Positions 1-8,214 are shown, numbered from the stretch's first letter. The stretch: DNA of 64,000 nt from a bacterium (GCA_030647205.1 JAUSJO010000002.1:310001-374000), one strand, 5' to 3'. Program-made: numbers and translations. Notes: generated from the letters alone by a model not told the origin.

Positions 1-8
1 GTTATAAT
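1..8 (+). promoter_or_regulatory. -10 element of the first zinc-ribbon gene
   Basis: TATAAT lies at 3-8; the -35 would be outside the window. Transcription would start near 15, giving a leader of about 67 nt before the ATG at 82. The leader begins with GCGAGGGG, as does the leader of the gene at 5222. Confidence 0.5.
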
Positions 9-14
9 GAATTT

Positions 15-60
15 GCGAGGGGTTTCTTTTTAAGAAGCTTTTTGTTTTTTGTACCTTAAA
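15..60 (+). promoter_or_regulatory. Attenuator-like leader hairpin with U-tract and GTACC motif
   Basis: A 7-bp stem (22-28 with 32-38, one G-U pair) is followed by a T-rich tract at 39-50 and then GTACCTTAAAT at 51-61. The order GCGAGGGG, hairpin, T-tract, GTACCnTAAAT recurs in the leader at 5154-5191. It resembles an intrinsic terminator placed inside a 5' leader. A regulatory role is inferred. Confidence 0.4.
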
Positions 61-81
61 TCTTTAGTGAGAGGAGGAATC

Positions 82-573
82 ATGTTTTTTAGGCGCGGGA
101 GAAAGAATGAAGAAAAACATGATACCGATAAAATAGACCAAATCATTGATCATGAGATCCAAAATGTTGAAGAGGTGGTAAAAAAGAAATCTGATGATTA
201 TCATGTTTGTCCCATGCCGGATTGCGAATCTGATTTTGTTTATTCGGTTGAAAGATACCAGATAAATGATACTGAGTGGAAAGTTCGCTTACTTTGTCCA
301 AACTGTTGGAACCAAAGAACAGTGATAGTCGGTCGTGAAACGGTACGAAAGTTACTTGCGAGTGCTAGGGCGGGGCGCGAACGAATCATGAAGGATCTGG
401 ACCATATGCAGAAAAAGCATATGGAAGAGGAGGTCGAAAAGTTCATTACGGCTTTGCAAAAAGACTACATCTTGCCTGATGACTTTACTCCTCCCTCAAG
501 CACAAAGAAGAATGTTAATGAAGGTTGGATAAAGGACCTTGAAAGAGCGAGAGGTCTTCATTCCTCCAAATAA
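82..573 (+). CDS. Small zinc-ribbon protein, CxxxxC/CxxC type
   Basis: A 163-residue protein of unknown function. The ATG at 82 follows GAGAGGAGGA at good spacing, so the longer in-frame extension to 49 is not used. A charged N-terminus leads to CPMPDC and then CPNC, a likely one-zinc ribbon, followed by a helical Lys/Glu-rich tail. It is a clear paralogue of the next gene: both share the VER-x-Q-x-N core, CPNC, a Gly-Arg-Glu helix and an ILPxDF end. The first knuckle here has four residues between the cysteines, where the paralogue has two. It ends at a hairpin terminator. No DNA-binding partner or enzyme domain is visible. Confidence 0.75.
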   Translation: MFFRRGRKNEEKHDTDKIDQIIDHEIQNVEEVVKKKSDDYHVCPMPDCESDFVYSVERYQINDTEWKVRLLCPNCWNQRTVIVGRETVRKLLASARAGRERIMKDLDHMQKKHMEEEVEKFITALQKDYILPDDFTPPSSTKKNVNEGWIKDLERARGLHSSK

Positions 574-590
574 GCCTGACAGTTTTTTGT

Positions 591-625
591 AAAAGCAAAA
601 AGCCTGCAGGTTTTTTGCTTTTCTT
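591..625 (+). terminator. Hairpin terminator after first zinc-ribbon gene
   Basis: The arms 591-606 and 607-622 are nearly perfectly complementary (one G-U pair) around a CCTGCAGG centre and end in a T-rich stretch. Confidence 0.6.
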
Positions 626-636
626 AAGGGTAAATT

Positions 637-665
637 TTGCAAACTATTGACACTTATGGTATAAT
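637..665 (+). promoter_or_regulatory. Promoter of second zinc-ribbon gene, extended -10
   Basis: TGGTATAAT at 657-665 is the extended -10 found throughout the window. TTGCAA at 637-642 gives a 17-nt spacer. A closer TTGACA at 647 is spaced too tightly for this -10. The leader would be about 120 nt. Confidence 0.6.
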
Positions 666-749
666 ATACATATCGCAAAAAGCGGGAACTTTGTCAAACA
701 ATGCCCTTACAAACTCTCTATTGCCTTTATCAACTCAACTGTCCCTGTT

Positions 750-788
750 AACCCCCTAGTAAGTCAAAAGCAGAATTATTAGGAGGTT
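750..788 (+). promoter_or_regulatory. Hairpin masking the ribosome-binding site
   Basis: The segment 750-762 pairs with 776-788 at 12 of 13 positions, with one C-A mismatch and one G-U pair. The 3' arm contains the entire TTAGGAGG site of the gene at 792. Folding would block initiation, so a translational switch is plausible. The next gene has the same arrangement. Confidence 0.5.
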
Positions 789-791
789 CTT

Positions 792-1106
792 ATGGAGAAA
801 TTTTCGGAGCAAATAAACGAGTACCAAACATGTCTCTTTTGCGGATCGAATCTGGTATATCCCGTAGAAAGGACACAGCTAAACGAAAACGGATGGAAAG
901 TAGCCGTTAGGTGCCCAAACTGTTTTGGCTTTCGAGTTGAATGTATGCATCGGGATGTGATGGTGGGGCTAATAAGGAATGCAAACAAGGGCCGCGAAGA
1001 CCTCGCGAAAACGTTCAATCAAATGGCGAAAAAGACCATGGAAGAAGAATCTGACAAGATGATCTCAGCGCTTCATAGAGACCAGATCTTGCCAATAGAT
1101 TTCTAA
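792..1106 (+). CDS. Small zinc-ribbon protein, CxxC/CPNC type
   Basis: A 104-residue paralogue of the gene at 82. CLFC near residue 15 and CPNC near residue 40 form the likely zinc site. A helical C-terminal half ends in QILPIDF, where the upstream paralogue has YILPDDF. The ATG at 792 has TTAGGAGG 5 nt upstream, but that site lies in a hairpin. The gene has its own promoter and leader, so it is not simply co-transcribed with the first. Function unknown. A regulatory or nucleic-acid-binding role is possible but not shown. Confidence 0.75.
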   Translation: MEKFSEQINEYQTCLFCGSNLVYPVERTQLNENGWKVAVRCPNCFGFRVECMHRDVMVGLIRNANKGREDLAKTFNQMAKKTMEEESDKMISALHRDQILPIDF

Positions 1107-1141
1107 TCTTCTACCAAACATCTACAGAGGTATTCTTAGAA

Positions 1142-1183
1142 AACCACCTAATAAAAGCAAAGATCAATGTACATTAGGAGGTT
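1142..1183 (+). promoter_or_regulatory. Second hairpin masking a ribosome-binding site
   Basis: The segment 1142-1152 pairs with 1173-1183 at 10 of 11 positions. The 3' arm is the ATTAGGAGGTT site of the gene at 1190. The single mismatch falls at the same place as in the hairpin at 750-788, opposite the central A of AGGAGG. Confidence 0.45.
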
Positions 1184-1189
1184 GCCATC

Positions 1190-1519
1190 ATGACAGTTGA
1201 TATTGGACAATCAAAGATAGAAGATCTGGCGGTTTGCCCCATCTGTCATTTCAAAACAGTAGTTGCCGACTACTATCTCGAAGAGCAGGGTTCTTATACC
1301 ATTCGTTGTCACTGTGACAACTGTGGTGAGGACTTCGGGAGAAACTACTTCACGCTCGATGAGGGGGTAGAAGCAATAAGGCTATATGGCAGAGATGAGT
1401 TCTATCGAGGGCCGACAAGAGTGGCCGAGGACGATTTCCTCAGAGACCTTAAACATCTGAGCGAAATGGACAAAACGTCCACTCCGGTAACGATCGGAAT
1501 GTTCCTAAAGGTTCCATGA
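1190..1519 (+). CDS. Small zinc-finger protein with two cysteine knuckles
   Basis: 109 residues. CPIC near residue 16 and CHCDNC near residue 42 suggest a zinc ribbon. The rest is acidic, with no recognised domain, and it is not closely alike in sequence to its two neighbours. The ATG at 1190 has TTAGGAGG at normal spacing, masked by the preceding hairpin. It ends at a strong terminator that closes this three-gene group. Function unknown. Confidence 0.7.
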   Translation: MTVDIGQSKIEDLAVCPICHFKTVVADYYLEEQGSYTIRCHCDNCGEDFGRNYFTLDEGVEAIRLYGRDEFYRGPTRVAEDDFLRDLKHLSEMDKTSTPVTIGMFLKVP

Positions 1520-1566
1520 CATAAAAATGTCACAAAGAGCCCGCGTAAAAGCGGGCTCTTTTTCTA
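1517..1566 (+). terminator. Terminator closing the zinc-ribbon group
   Basis: AGAGCCCGC (1536-1544) pairs with GCGGGCTCT (1551-1559), followed by a T-run. A smaller perfect hairpin, TGACAT/ATGTCA with an AAAA loop, lies just before it at 1517-1532. Confidence 0.85.
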
Positions 1567-1659
1567 CCTAAAAAACTTTTCTATTGCCAAAAGTTTTTTG
1601 AAGGAGTAAAATATTTTCGAAAAAGAAGAGACGGATTTTATTTTTAATGCGGGGGTTTT

Positions 1660-3267
1660 GTGCTCAGAAAGAAACAAACCAAGTTTATATTTGTTACGGG
1701 TGGTGTTTTGTCAGGTATTGGCAAGGGTATATTTGCAGCTTCGGTTGGAAATATTTTAAAAAACCGTGGCTTTAGCGTTAATATTCAAAAGCTTGATCCT
1801 TATCTCAACTTTGATGCCGGTACTCTAAATCCAAACGAACATGGCGAGGTCTTTGTAACTGATGATGGCGCTGAAACTGACCTTGATCTTGGCCATTATG
1901 AAAGATTTACAAATCAAAGCTTAACCAAAAGAAGCTCTATAATGAGCGGGCAGATTTACTCTGCTGTTTTTGATGATGAGAGAAAAGGTAAATATCTGGG
2001 AAAAACTGTGCAGGTTATCCCTCACCTGACGGAAAAAATTCAGGACTTTGTGATGGAGGCATCAAAGGGTTTTGATATCCATATTGCAGAGGTCGGCGGA
2101 ACGATAGGAGATATGGAGGCAGTGCATTTCATAGAAGCGATCCGTCAGTTGAAGAGAAAAGTTGGCGAGGAAAATGTTATGTATGCCCACCTTGTCTACA
2201 TACCTTACCTTGAGGCTTCAAAAGAAATGAAAACTAAGCCGGCTCAGTCGAGCGTGCGTGAACTTTTGGCACTTGGAATTCACCCCGATATTATTGGTGT
2301 TCGCCATGATCGAGCGATTGAGAAAGGCCATCTCAAAAAAATCGCACTTTCAGCCGATGTTAACCCTGAGGCAGTAGTACCGCTTCCGTTTGTAAAAAGA
2401 GTATATGATGTTCCGTCGAACCTCGAAAAATCAGGTTTGGGAGACTATATTTCTAAGAATTTAGGACTTAGGAGTTTAAGGCCAAAGAAAAATGGCTGGG
2501 AAAAAATGCAGCAGAATATCAAAAATTCAAAAGAGACAATAAAGGTTGGTTTAATTGCAAAATATCTTTCAAATGAAGATACATATAAAAGTGTGACCGA
2601 AGCCCTAAAAGCTGCTTTCTGGGCAAATCAGAAAAATGTCAAAATCGTCTGGATTGATAGTGAAGAAATAGAGAAAACAGGCACGAAAATCTTGGATGGT
2701 CTTTGCGGGATAGTCATTCCCGGAGGATTTGGCGATCGCGGAACTGAAGGGAAGATAATAGCGGCAAAATATGCTCGCGAAAACAATATTCCATATCTTG
2801 GACTTTGCCTGGGTATGCAGATAGCGGTTATCGAGTTTGCACGAAATGTCTTGGCTTGGCCATCGGCAACTAGCGGTGAGTTTGACCAGAACTCAAAGAA
2901 ACAAGTAATACACATCATGCCGGAACAAAGGAAAAATATGGCAGAGGATAACTATGGTGCAACAATGAGGCTTGGGGCGTATCCTTGTATTTTAGATAAA
3001 AAATCAAAGTCATACAAACTGTATGGAGCAGATAAAATATCGGAAAGACACAGGCATAGATATGAATTTAACAATGATTATCGCGAAGAGTTCACTGAAG
3101 CAGGGATGATGCTTGCAGGACTTTCTCCTGACCATCACCTGGTTGAAATAGTTGAAATTCCTGAACATAAATTCTTTGTAGCCTCACAATTCCATCCGGA
3201 ATACAAGTCTCGTCCAGATTATCCTCATCCTCTCTTTGTTGGTTTCTCAAAAGCCTGTTTGGAGTAA
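1660..3267 (+). CDS. pyrG: CTP synthase
   Basis: Makes CTP from UTP, ATP and glutamine in the cytoplasm. 535 residues, normal for the family. The N-terminal synthetase opens with FVTGGVLSGIGKGI, the nucleotide loop. A C-terminal class I glutamine amidotransferase domain has IPGGFGDRG, the nucleophile in GLCLGMQ (Cys about 383) and FHPEY with the His-Glu pair. The start is GTG at 1660 behind a run of five G; no better start lies nearby. The following gene begins 2 nt after the stop, so the two are probably co-transcribed. A T-rich stretch precedes the gene and no clear promoter was picked out. Confidence 0.97.
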   Translation: MLRKKQTKFIFVTGGVLSGIGKGIFAASVGNILKNRGFSVNIQKLDPYLNFDAGTLNPNEHGEVFVTDDGAETDLDLGHYERFTNQSLTKRSSIMSGQIYSAVFDDERKGKYLGKTVQVIPHLTEKIQDFVMEASKGFDIHIAEVGGTIGDMEAVHFIEAIRQLKRKVGEENVMYAHLVYIPYLEASKEMKTKPAQSSVRELLALGIHPDIIGVRHDRAIEKGHLKKIALSADVNPEAVVPLPFVKRVYDVPSNLEKSGLGDYISKNLGLRSLRPKKNGWEKMQQNIKNSKETIKVGLIAKYLSNEDTYKSVTEALKAAFWANQKNVKIVWIDSEEIEKTGTKILDGLCGIVIPGGFGDRGTEGKIIAAKYARENNIPYLGLCLGMQIAVIEFARNVLAWPSATSGEFDQNSKKQVIHIMPEQRKNMAEDNYGATMRLGAYPCILDKKSKSYKLYGADKISERHRHRYEFNNDYREEFTEAGMMLAGLSPDHHLVEIVEIPEHKFFVASQFHPEYKSRPDYPHPLFVGFSKACLE

Positions 3268-3269
3268 GA

Positions 3270-3899
3270 GTGTCTCTAAAGATAAAATATAGTAAAGAAC
3301 TAGAAGTCGAGAGAATTCGAAATACTCTAGCTAAAATGGATTGGTATAACCAACACGGTTATAGACCAATGATTCCTGAAAATTTTGGGAGAGAAACCTC
3401 GGATAAGGAGATTGTGCGTCTAGTTGGCAAAGAGTACAAAGATAATAAATATGTAGAGGTATCCAAAGAACTCTATGGGCAGTATTTGGCGATTGAAGAA
3501 GCGTATATAGGGGGACTTAAAAGAACTTTTGGTAACACAATTTCTACCGATTTTGAAGTTATTTTAACAAAATATGGAATGGGGGGATCTTACTCTTTAC
3601 CCAATAAAATAATAATTAATATTTGTTTTATAAGAAAACCACTTATAAAAATAGTAATACATGAAATTTGCCATTTAATGATTGAGACTGATATTTTGAA
3701 GTATGGAATTTTGCAGCGGGAGAAAGAAAGAGTTGTAGATCTTATTCTAAACAGTGAAAAATTTAGTTTCTTGAATTATGACTGGTGGCAAGATAGTTAT
3801 GATGGCACTGAGAAGTATATTGATGATTTGTTTGAAAAGGGTTTCTTTAAATCACCCGAGAAATTTTTCAAGAAGATAAGCTCTGTAAGAAATAAATAA
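3270..3899 (+). CDS. Putative zinc metalloprotease-like protein (HEICH)
   Basis: 209 residues, not assigned to a named family. HEICH at about residues 131-135 fits the HExxH zinc motif, preceded by hydrophobic residues as in the helix of metallopeptidases. The C-terminal part is rich in Phe, Lys and Asp. The GTG start at 3270 lies 2 nt after pyrG and uses GGAG in the pyrG stop region. The next gene carries another HExxH motif but has its own promoter. No signal peptide, so it is probably cytoplasmic. The substrate is unknown. Confidence 0.65.
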   Translation: MSLKIKYSKELEVERIRNTLAKMDWYNQHGYRPMIPENFGRETSDKEIVRLVGKEYKDNKYVEVSKELYGQYLAIEEAYIGGLKRTFGNTISTDFEVILTKYGMGGSYSLPNKIIINICFIRKPLIKIVIHEICHLMIETDILKYGILQREKERVVDLILNSEKFSFLNYDWWQDSYDGTEKYIDDLFEKGFFKSPEKFFKKISSVRNK

Positions 3900-3907
3900 T
3901 AGTTATC

Positions 3908-3916
3908 TGATATAAT
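3908..3916 (+). promoter_or_regulatory. Extended -10 for a leaderless transcript
   Basis: TGATATAAT ends 6 nt before the ATG at 3923, placing transcription start at or next to the start codon. No ribosome-binding site is present. Confidence 0.6.
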
Positions 3917-3922
3917 CAGTAT

Positions 3923-4402
3923 ATGCGAGATGATAACTGGCTTTTTCAAAAACTAGATGAACTCTGGGACGGTCATTTTAGCGATATTCCACAGCATAAT
4001 GATGTGGTTATTAAGTTTGGCCGAAAGGCTAGGCAGCGTTTGGGTTCGATAAAGCAGGAAACAAAGACCCATCTGGATTTACTCAACAAAAATCGCAAGA
4101 CTATCATCACTATCAATGGACTTTTCAAGGATGAAAATATCCCTGAGTATGTGGTGACGGCGACTATTGCCCATGAAATGTGCCATTATGCCCATGGATT
4201 TAGCTCTCCGCTTGACCAGAAGTTTCCCAATCCTCATCAAGGAGGAATCGTTACTAAGGAAATGAAGGCGCGAGGATTTACCAAGGAGCTGGCACTACAG
4301 AAAAAGTGGCTGAAGGAAATGTGGCCGGAGCATTTGAAAGAAAAAATGCCGCAAAGAAGAGCTCAAAGACGCCGGAGAAGGGTCTTAATCAAATGGATAT
4401 AA
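3923..4402 (+). CDS. SprT-like metalloprotease-domain protein
   Basis: 159 residues. HEMCHYAHG at about residues 84-92 is an HExxH zinc motif. A downstream NPHQGG plus a Glu/Lys stretch resembles SprT-like or related cytosolic metalloprotease domains. The tail is very basic, with consecutive arginines. Predicted leaderless start at ATG 3923. The gene overlaps the next by 10 nt. It may act on proteins bound to nucleic acid, as SprT relatives do, but that is inference from the fold class and the basic tail. Confidence 0.7.
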   Translation: MRDDNWLFQKLDELWDGHFSDIPQHNDVVIKFGRKARQRLGSIKQETKTHLDLLNKNRKTIITINGLFKDENIPEYVVTATIAHEMCHYAHGFSSPLDQKFPNPHQGGIVTKEMKARGFTKELALQKKWLKEMWPEHLKEKMPQRRAQRRRRRVLIKWI

Positions 4403-4995
4403 AAAGAATAGTAGTCGGACCGATAGAGGTAAATTGCTACTTGTTTGTTTCTGGCATTGAACTCGCCGTTGTTGATCCGGGGGATGAAGCGGAAAAAATT
4501 ATTGAAGAAATTGGAAAGCTGGGGAAAGTAGACTATAAATACGTCCTTCTGACGCATGGGCACTACGATCATGTGATGGCGGTTAATGAGCTAAAAGACA
4601 AATATGGTTTCAAGGTAGTTATCGGCGAGAAGGATGCCGATATTTCCGGCATGAACGCTCAAATTGGTGTCCAGACTCCAAAAACGAAAGTGGATATTAC
4701 CGTGAAAGATGGTCAAGTTTTGGATTTTGGCGGGCAAAGAATACAGGTTTTAGAAACGCCTGGGCATACGATCGGAAGTGTTTCATATTTAATCGGCACA
4801 GATTTATTTTCAGGCGATACATTATTCAGGCATACTCATGGGAGGACAGATTTGCCAGGCGGAAGCGATGAAGATATGGGGGATAGTCTGGAAAAACTAC
4901 TGAAACTAAATGAGAAAATAAATATTCATCCCGGTCATGGAGAAGAAACGACAGTCGAAGAAGAAAGAGAATTCTTCAAAAATCACCAATTTTAA
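4393..4995 (+). CDS. MBL-fold hydrolase, glyoxalase II-like
   Basis: A 200-residue metallo-beta-lactamase-fold hydrolase of the short glyoxalase II-like type. THGHYDH near residue 54 supplies the HxHxDH metal ligands. TPGHT, SGDTLF and a C-terminal PGHGEET supply the remaining ligands. The start was placed at ATG 4393, inside the end of the previous gene, because the protein begins there with the usual first strand (IKRIVVGPIEVNCYLF); the upstream extension is only the neighbour in another frame. It likely hydrolyses a thioester or similar small molecule. Confidence 0.85.
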   Translation: MDIKRIVVGPIEVNCYLFVSGIELAVVDPGDEAEKIIEEIGKLGKVDYKYVLLTHGHYDHVMAVNELKDKYGFKVVIGEKDADISGMNAQIGVQTPKTKVDITVKDGQVLDFGGQRIQVLETPGHTIGSVSYLIGTDLFSGDTLFRHTHGRTDLPGGSDEDMGDSLEKLLKLNEKINIHPGHGEETTVEEEREFFKNHQF

Positions 4996-4997
4996 GG

Positions 4998-5003
4998 TAT
5001 AAT
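4998..5003 (+). promoter_or_regulatory. -10 element of tRNA-Pro
   Basis: GGTATAAT ends 13 nt before the tRNA. It overlaps the end of the hydrolase gene. Confidence 0.5.
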
Positions 5004-5016
5004 TGCTTGGTCTTTT

Positions 5017-5092
5017 CGGGGTGTGGCGCAGTTGGTAGCGCGCAGCGTTCGGGACGCTGAGGTCGGAAGTTCGAATCTTCTCACCCCGACCA
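5017..5092 (+). tRNA. tRNA-Pro (anticodon CGG), CCA encoded
   Basis: Acceptor CGGGGTG pairs with CACCCCG, followed by A and an encoded CCA. The anticodon stem CAGCG/CGCTG encloses TTCGGGA, so the anticodon is CGG. The T arm contains GTTCGAATC. All arms close. It reads CCG. Confidence 0.95.
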
Positions 5093-5109
5093 GATTTTCA
5101 TGCTAGCTA

Positions 5110-5138
5110 TTGAAATTATTCAAAAAAATGTTTATACT
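5110..5138 (+). promoter_or_regulatory. Sigma-70-type promoter, 17-nt spacer
   Basis: TTGAAA (5110-5115) and TATACT (5133-5138) are 17 nt apart. GTTTATACTTAAG around the -10 is identical to the promoter at 9321-9349. Confidence 0.75.
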
Positions 5139-5153
5139 TAAGGAGAAATAAAG

Positions 5154-5191
5154 GCGAGGGGAAACCCTTATTTTTTTATTTGTACCATAAA
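5154..5191 (+). promoter_or_regulatory. Attenuator-like leader hairpin with GTACC motif
   Basis: GCGAGGGG begins the element; GGG-GAAA-CCC forms a small hairpin, followed by a T-run, and GTACC lies at 5182-5186. CCCTTA at 5165-5170 can instead pair with TAAGGG at 5207-5212, the ribosome site of the next gene, so two exclusive folds exist. Regulation is inferred. Confidence 0.4.
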
Positions 5192-5221
5192 TATCAAAAG
5201 CGAAAGTAAGGGAGCTCTAAG

Positions 5222-5656
5222 GTGAAAATTATTGAGATTAGCTCAAAAGTAGCCCGAGTAGAGCAGATGGTTTATTGTAAAGAGAGCGATGGTAGTAAGA
5301 TTATCATTTGTGATCCTGAAGGGAATATTGTTCGTAATCCCGTCTCTCATAAGGAAATGATTTATTTCGGTCAAGAGGCAGGGCTGTTTGTTTTCGATTT
5401 ACCGGTCAAAGACGGTTTTTACGTTAGCCTTTGGCTCGGAAGAATTTATAATGATCTCTTTGTTCTTAAACACCCCCTTACAGAAGAGAACAAAGCGGGA
5501 GATACAACAGAGCCCATCTTTAACCACTGGTCGGATAGAGGTGGGGAAGAAAAGAAAGAGGAACTTGAGCCATTTCGGTCGGCTATTATGAGGCTAAGGG
5601 ATCCTGAAAAAGAGTGTTATCACTGTGAGCTCGTTGCTTCGATCCCTCCATCTTAA
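5222..5656 (+). CDS. Hypothetical protein of the shared-leader group
   Basis: 144 residues, not recognised. It looks globular and cytoplasmic, with an alternating beta-like N-terminal half and a Glu/Lys-rich stretch near residue 105. A single C-x2-C pair (CYHC) lies near the C-terminus, too little to call a zinc site. The GTG start at 5222 follows AAGGGAG. The promoter and long leader resemble those of the genes at 82 and 9428, so the three may be controlled together. A strong terminator follows. Confidence 0.65.
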   Translation: MKIIEISSKVARVEQMVYCKESDGSKIIICDPEGNIVRNPVSHKEMIYFGQEAGLFVFDLPVKDGFYVSLWLGRIYNDLFVLKHPLTEENKAGDTTEPIFNHWSDRGGEEKKEELEPFRSAIMRLRDPEKECYHCELVASIPPS

Positions 5657-5730
5657 GCCTTCCTCTCTGAGGCTTATTCTTTCCGCAAAAAATATAACCC
5701 GGGTCCTGTACTCGGGTTATTTCCTTTTTG
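5654..5730 (+). terminator. Double hairpin terminator
   Basis: AAGCCT/AGGCTT forms a first hairpin right at the stop codon. ATAACCCG (5694-5701) with CGGGTTAT (5713-5720), followed by a T-rich tract, forms the main terminator. Confidence 0.8.
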
Positions 5731-5735
5731 TTTAC

Positions 5736-5764
5736 TTGTTTAGGGTTGCCGATTGGCTTATCAT
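5736..5764 (+). promoter_or_regulatory. Promoter of the ABC exporter, shared sequence
   Basis: TTGTTT and TATCAT are 17 nt apart and the -10 ends 6 nt before the ATG. The 32-nt core matches the rmuC promoter at 10064-10092 at about 26 positions, including the spacer. Confidence 0.65.
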
Positions 5765-5770
5765 TAAATA

Positions 5771-7414
5771 ATGAAGATACTAAAGTTTATCTACCAAAAT
5801 CTGGACCAGTTCAAACTCAGGTTTAAGCTCGTTTTTTTGACGGTTCTTATAGATAGTTTTTTTGTTTTTATGATTCCTGTGCTACTCTCAGAATTTACAA
5901 AAAAAGATTTTACTCCTTCTAGATCCGGCTACTTGATTACCTTTTTAATTTCTTTCTATTGTATCTCTTTGGTGCTGCAATGGGTTATGAGAAGGTATGG
6001 TGAGTCAGTGGGGGCCAAGTTTTCTCATCATATTAGACTCAAGTATTTTAAGGCGCTCGACAAACTGCCTTACAAAAAGCTTATCAGACACCACTCCGGC
6101 TATACGCTATCCTTGATGGGTAAGTTTTCCGATGGTTTAACCGAGATAATACTGAACCTTTTTTGGACATTTGGAAGAATATTCATGACTCTTACATTAT
6201 TCTTTATCTTTACTGCCCGGGAGTCATTATTTATAGCCATCATGAACGTTTTGATTTTGGCAGTTTTTTTCATTATGAGCCTTCTTTTATCCAAGAAAAT
6301 GATTCCTATATCGAGCGAGTTAAATCTTAAAAGAGCCTCTCTGCTTGAATCATATACCGACTTCATGTCGAATATTTTAACAGTCAAAAAACTAGGGGTT
6401 CACCAGTTTGCAGAGAGCAGACTAGAAAAAAAGACAGGGGAGACATACAGATATATACAGAAAATTCAAAACTTTCATTCAAACAGGTGGTTTTTCCTCC
6501 ATGCCCTATACGGCTTTGCCTTTATTGGCACCTTAAGTTTTCTAGTAGTTAAAGTTTCGCAAGGCCTTATCTCTGTAAGCGTGCTCATACTTTTCATAGC
6601 GGCTTATTTAGTCATGAAGTCAATGATCGACAGAGTATCAGAGGTCTTAAAGATAATGATGGAAATGAGCGCCTATCTTGATAATCTAAACAAAGTTGTT
6701 GTCTTAAAAGAACGGGGAAAAGGGGCGGGTAAGGACTCAACACCCTGGAGTGAGGTTATTTTCAAAAACATTGTTTTTAAATACTCAGGAAATTCGCGGA
6801 AGATTGAAGTTCCGCAATTCAATGTAGAAAAAGGTGAAAAGATTTGCATTTTGGGGAAGTCGGGGGGAGGAAAGACTACCTTTCTGAATTTATTTAGCGA
6901 CTTTATCCAGCCGGACCAGGGTGAAAGGCTGGTAGATAATGTATCATATAAAAAGGTGAAAGAAGGTTTCTTTGAAGAAAAAATTTCAATAATATCTCAG
7001 GAAGTAGAGCTCTTTAACATTTCTTTAAGGGATAACATTACTCTTGACCGGAATATGAGTGATAAAGAGATTGAAGTTCTTCTCGATAAGGTTGACTTGC
7101 TCAGCTGGATAAGAGGTCTTAAAGAGGGGTTAGATACTGTTGTAGGCGAAAAGGGGGTGAAGCTTTCAACGGGACAAAAGCAACGGATAAATCTTTTAAG
7201 AGGTATTATCCTAGACAGAGAGATTCTTCTTCTTGATGAGCCGACCTCTAATCTTGATGTATTAACCCAAAAGAAAGTGATAGATTTTCTGGGGGAGTAT
7301 TTGAAAGGCAAAACGGCTATTATTGTCTCACATCATGATGAGTTGAAAGGTGTCTGTGACAGATGCTACGAAATGAAAAATCACATCTTAACCGAAACAA
7401 ATAATTTCAAATAA
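5771..7414 (+). CDS. ABC transporter, fused permease and ATPase
   Basis: A 547-residue half-transporter of the exporter type, probably working as a homodimer in the membrane. About six membrane segments fill residues 1-310. The nucleotide-binding domain follows: GKSGGGKTT (Walker A), LSTGQKQR (signature, with T for the usual second G), LLLDEPTSNLD (Walker B and D-loop) and SHHD (H-loop). The cargo cannot be told from sequence; lipids, peptides or drugs are all possible. No partner half-transporter is adjacent. The promoter ends 6 nt before the ATG, so the mRNA is predicted leaderless. It converges with the next gene, 26 nt apart. Confidence 0.93.
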   Translation: MKILKFIYQNLDQFKLRFKLVFLTVLIDSFFVFMIPVLLSEFTKKDFTPSRSGYLITFLISFYCISLVLQWVMRRYGESVGAKFSHHIRLKYFKALDKLPYKKLIRHHSGYTLSLMGKFSDGLTEIILNLFWTFGRIFMTLTLFFIFTARESLFIAIMNVLILAVFFIMSLLLSKKMIPISSELNLKRASLLESYTDFMSNILTVKKLGVHQFAESRLEKKTGETYRYIQKIQNFHSNRWFFLHALYGFAFIGTLSFLVVKVSQGLISVSVLILFIAAYLVMKSMIDRVSEVLKIMMEMSAYLDNLNKVVVLKERGKGAGKDSTPWSEVIFKNIVFKYSGNSRKIEVPQFNVEKGEKICILGKSGGGKTTFLNLFSDFIQPDQGERLVDNVSYKKVKEGFFEEKISIISQEVELFNISLRDNITLDRNMSDKEIEVLLDKVDLLSWIRGLKEGLDTVVGEKGVKLSTGQKQRINLLRGIILDREILLLDEPTSNLDVLTQKKVIDFLGEYLKGKTAIIVSHHDELKGVCDRCYEMKNHILTETNNFK

Positions 7415-7440
7415 ATTTTAAAGAACAATTTATTCTCTTC

Positions 7441-8214
7441 TTAGTAGTACTTTTTGTTATAGCATACGAGTTCAAGTTTTCCGGCTTTTCCTTTGTTGGG
7501 GTTGCCCTTGTAGGTGGTTACTCCGAGGTTGATTGGTTTTTCTTCTTTGTCAATTCGGATAAACTCTTCAGCATTTAGTCTCTCCAGATTAGCTCTAGCA
7601 GCCAGGATATTAAGATGGTGGGTCACAACAAGGATATTTTCACCGGCATGCTCCCTGATGATAGTTGTAAGCCATGAGCGGTTTCTTGTCCGAACATCAG
7701 GAACGTTTTCTCCCTGCGGAAACCGGTACCAGTACTGACCTTCACGTTTCTGAAGTTCTATTTGTTCAGGATGGAGCACATGGAATACTCTCCAGTCATT
7801 GTATAGAAGGGTCAGGCCATGGTCTTGCTCCCGGATTCTCTCGTCCTCGTACCTTTTCACTTTCTCGAGTTCCGGCCAGCCTTTTGTTATCCTTTCTAGT
7901 GTATGGAGGGTTCTCTCAAACGGTGAAACGTAGATAATGTCGGGGAGTTTATGTTTCTCTCTAAGCGCTTTTCCTACCTTTTCTCCGCGTTTCTCTATAT
8001 CGTCCTCAATGAGGGGTGTATTATGGTCACCATTGTTGAGAGAGAAAAGCTTCTGGACTTTGAGCGCCAACTCTTTTGTTTTGTCATCAAATGGATCCTT
8101 CTCGAATGCTTTTAGAAACTCCTGATAGGTTGGATCACCGGCTTTCTTTTCTTTCAAAATATTGTATTTGGATACATCATGACGTATCAAGAGTAAGGTA
8201 TTTGGCCACTTCAT
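7441..8214 (-). CDS. Histidine phosphatase family protein
   Basis: 257 residues. LIRHDVSKYN near the N-terminus corresponds to the RHG phosphohistidine motif with Asp in place of Gly. VSPFERTLHT and VVTHHLN supply the later Arg and His of the active site. A cytoplasmic phosphatase or phosphoglycerate-mutase-like enzyme; the substrate is unknown. The start at 8214 has AGGAG on the minus strand at proper spacing. It is the only minus-strand gene between 1 and 11199. Confidence 0.85.
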   Translation of the reverse strand: MKWPNTLLLIRHDVSKYNILKEKKAGDPTYQEFLKAFEKDPFDDKTKELALKVQKLFSLNNGDHNTPLIEDDIEKRGEKVGKALREKHKLPDIIYVSPFERTLHTLERITKGWPELEKVKRYEDERIREQDHGLTLLYNDWRVFHVLHPEQIELQKREGQYWYRFPQGENVPDVRTRNRSWLTTIIREHAGENILVVTHHLNILAARANLERLNAEEFIRIDKEEKPINLGVTTYKGNPNKGKAGKLELVCYNKKYY

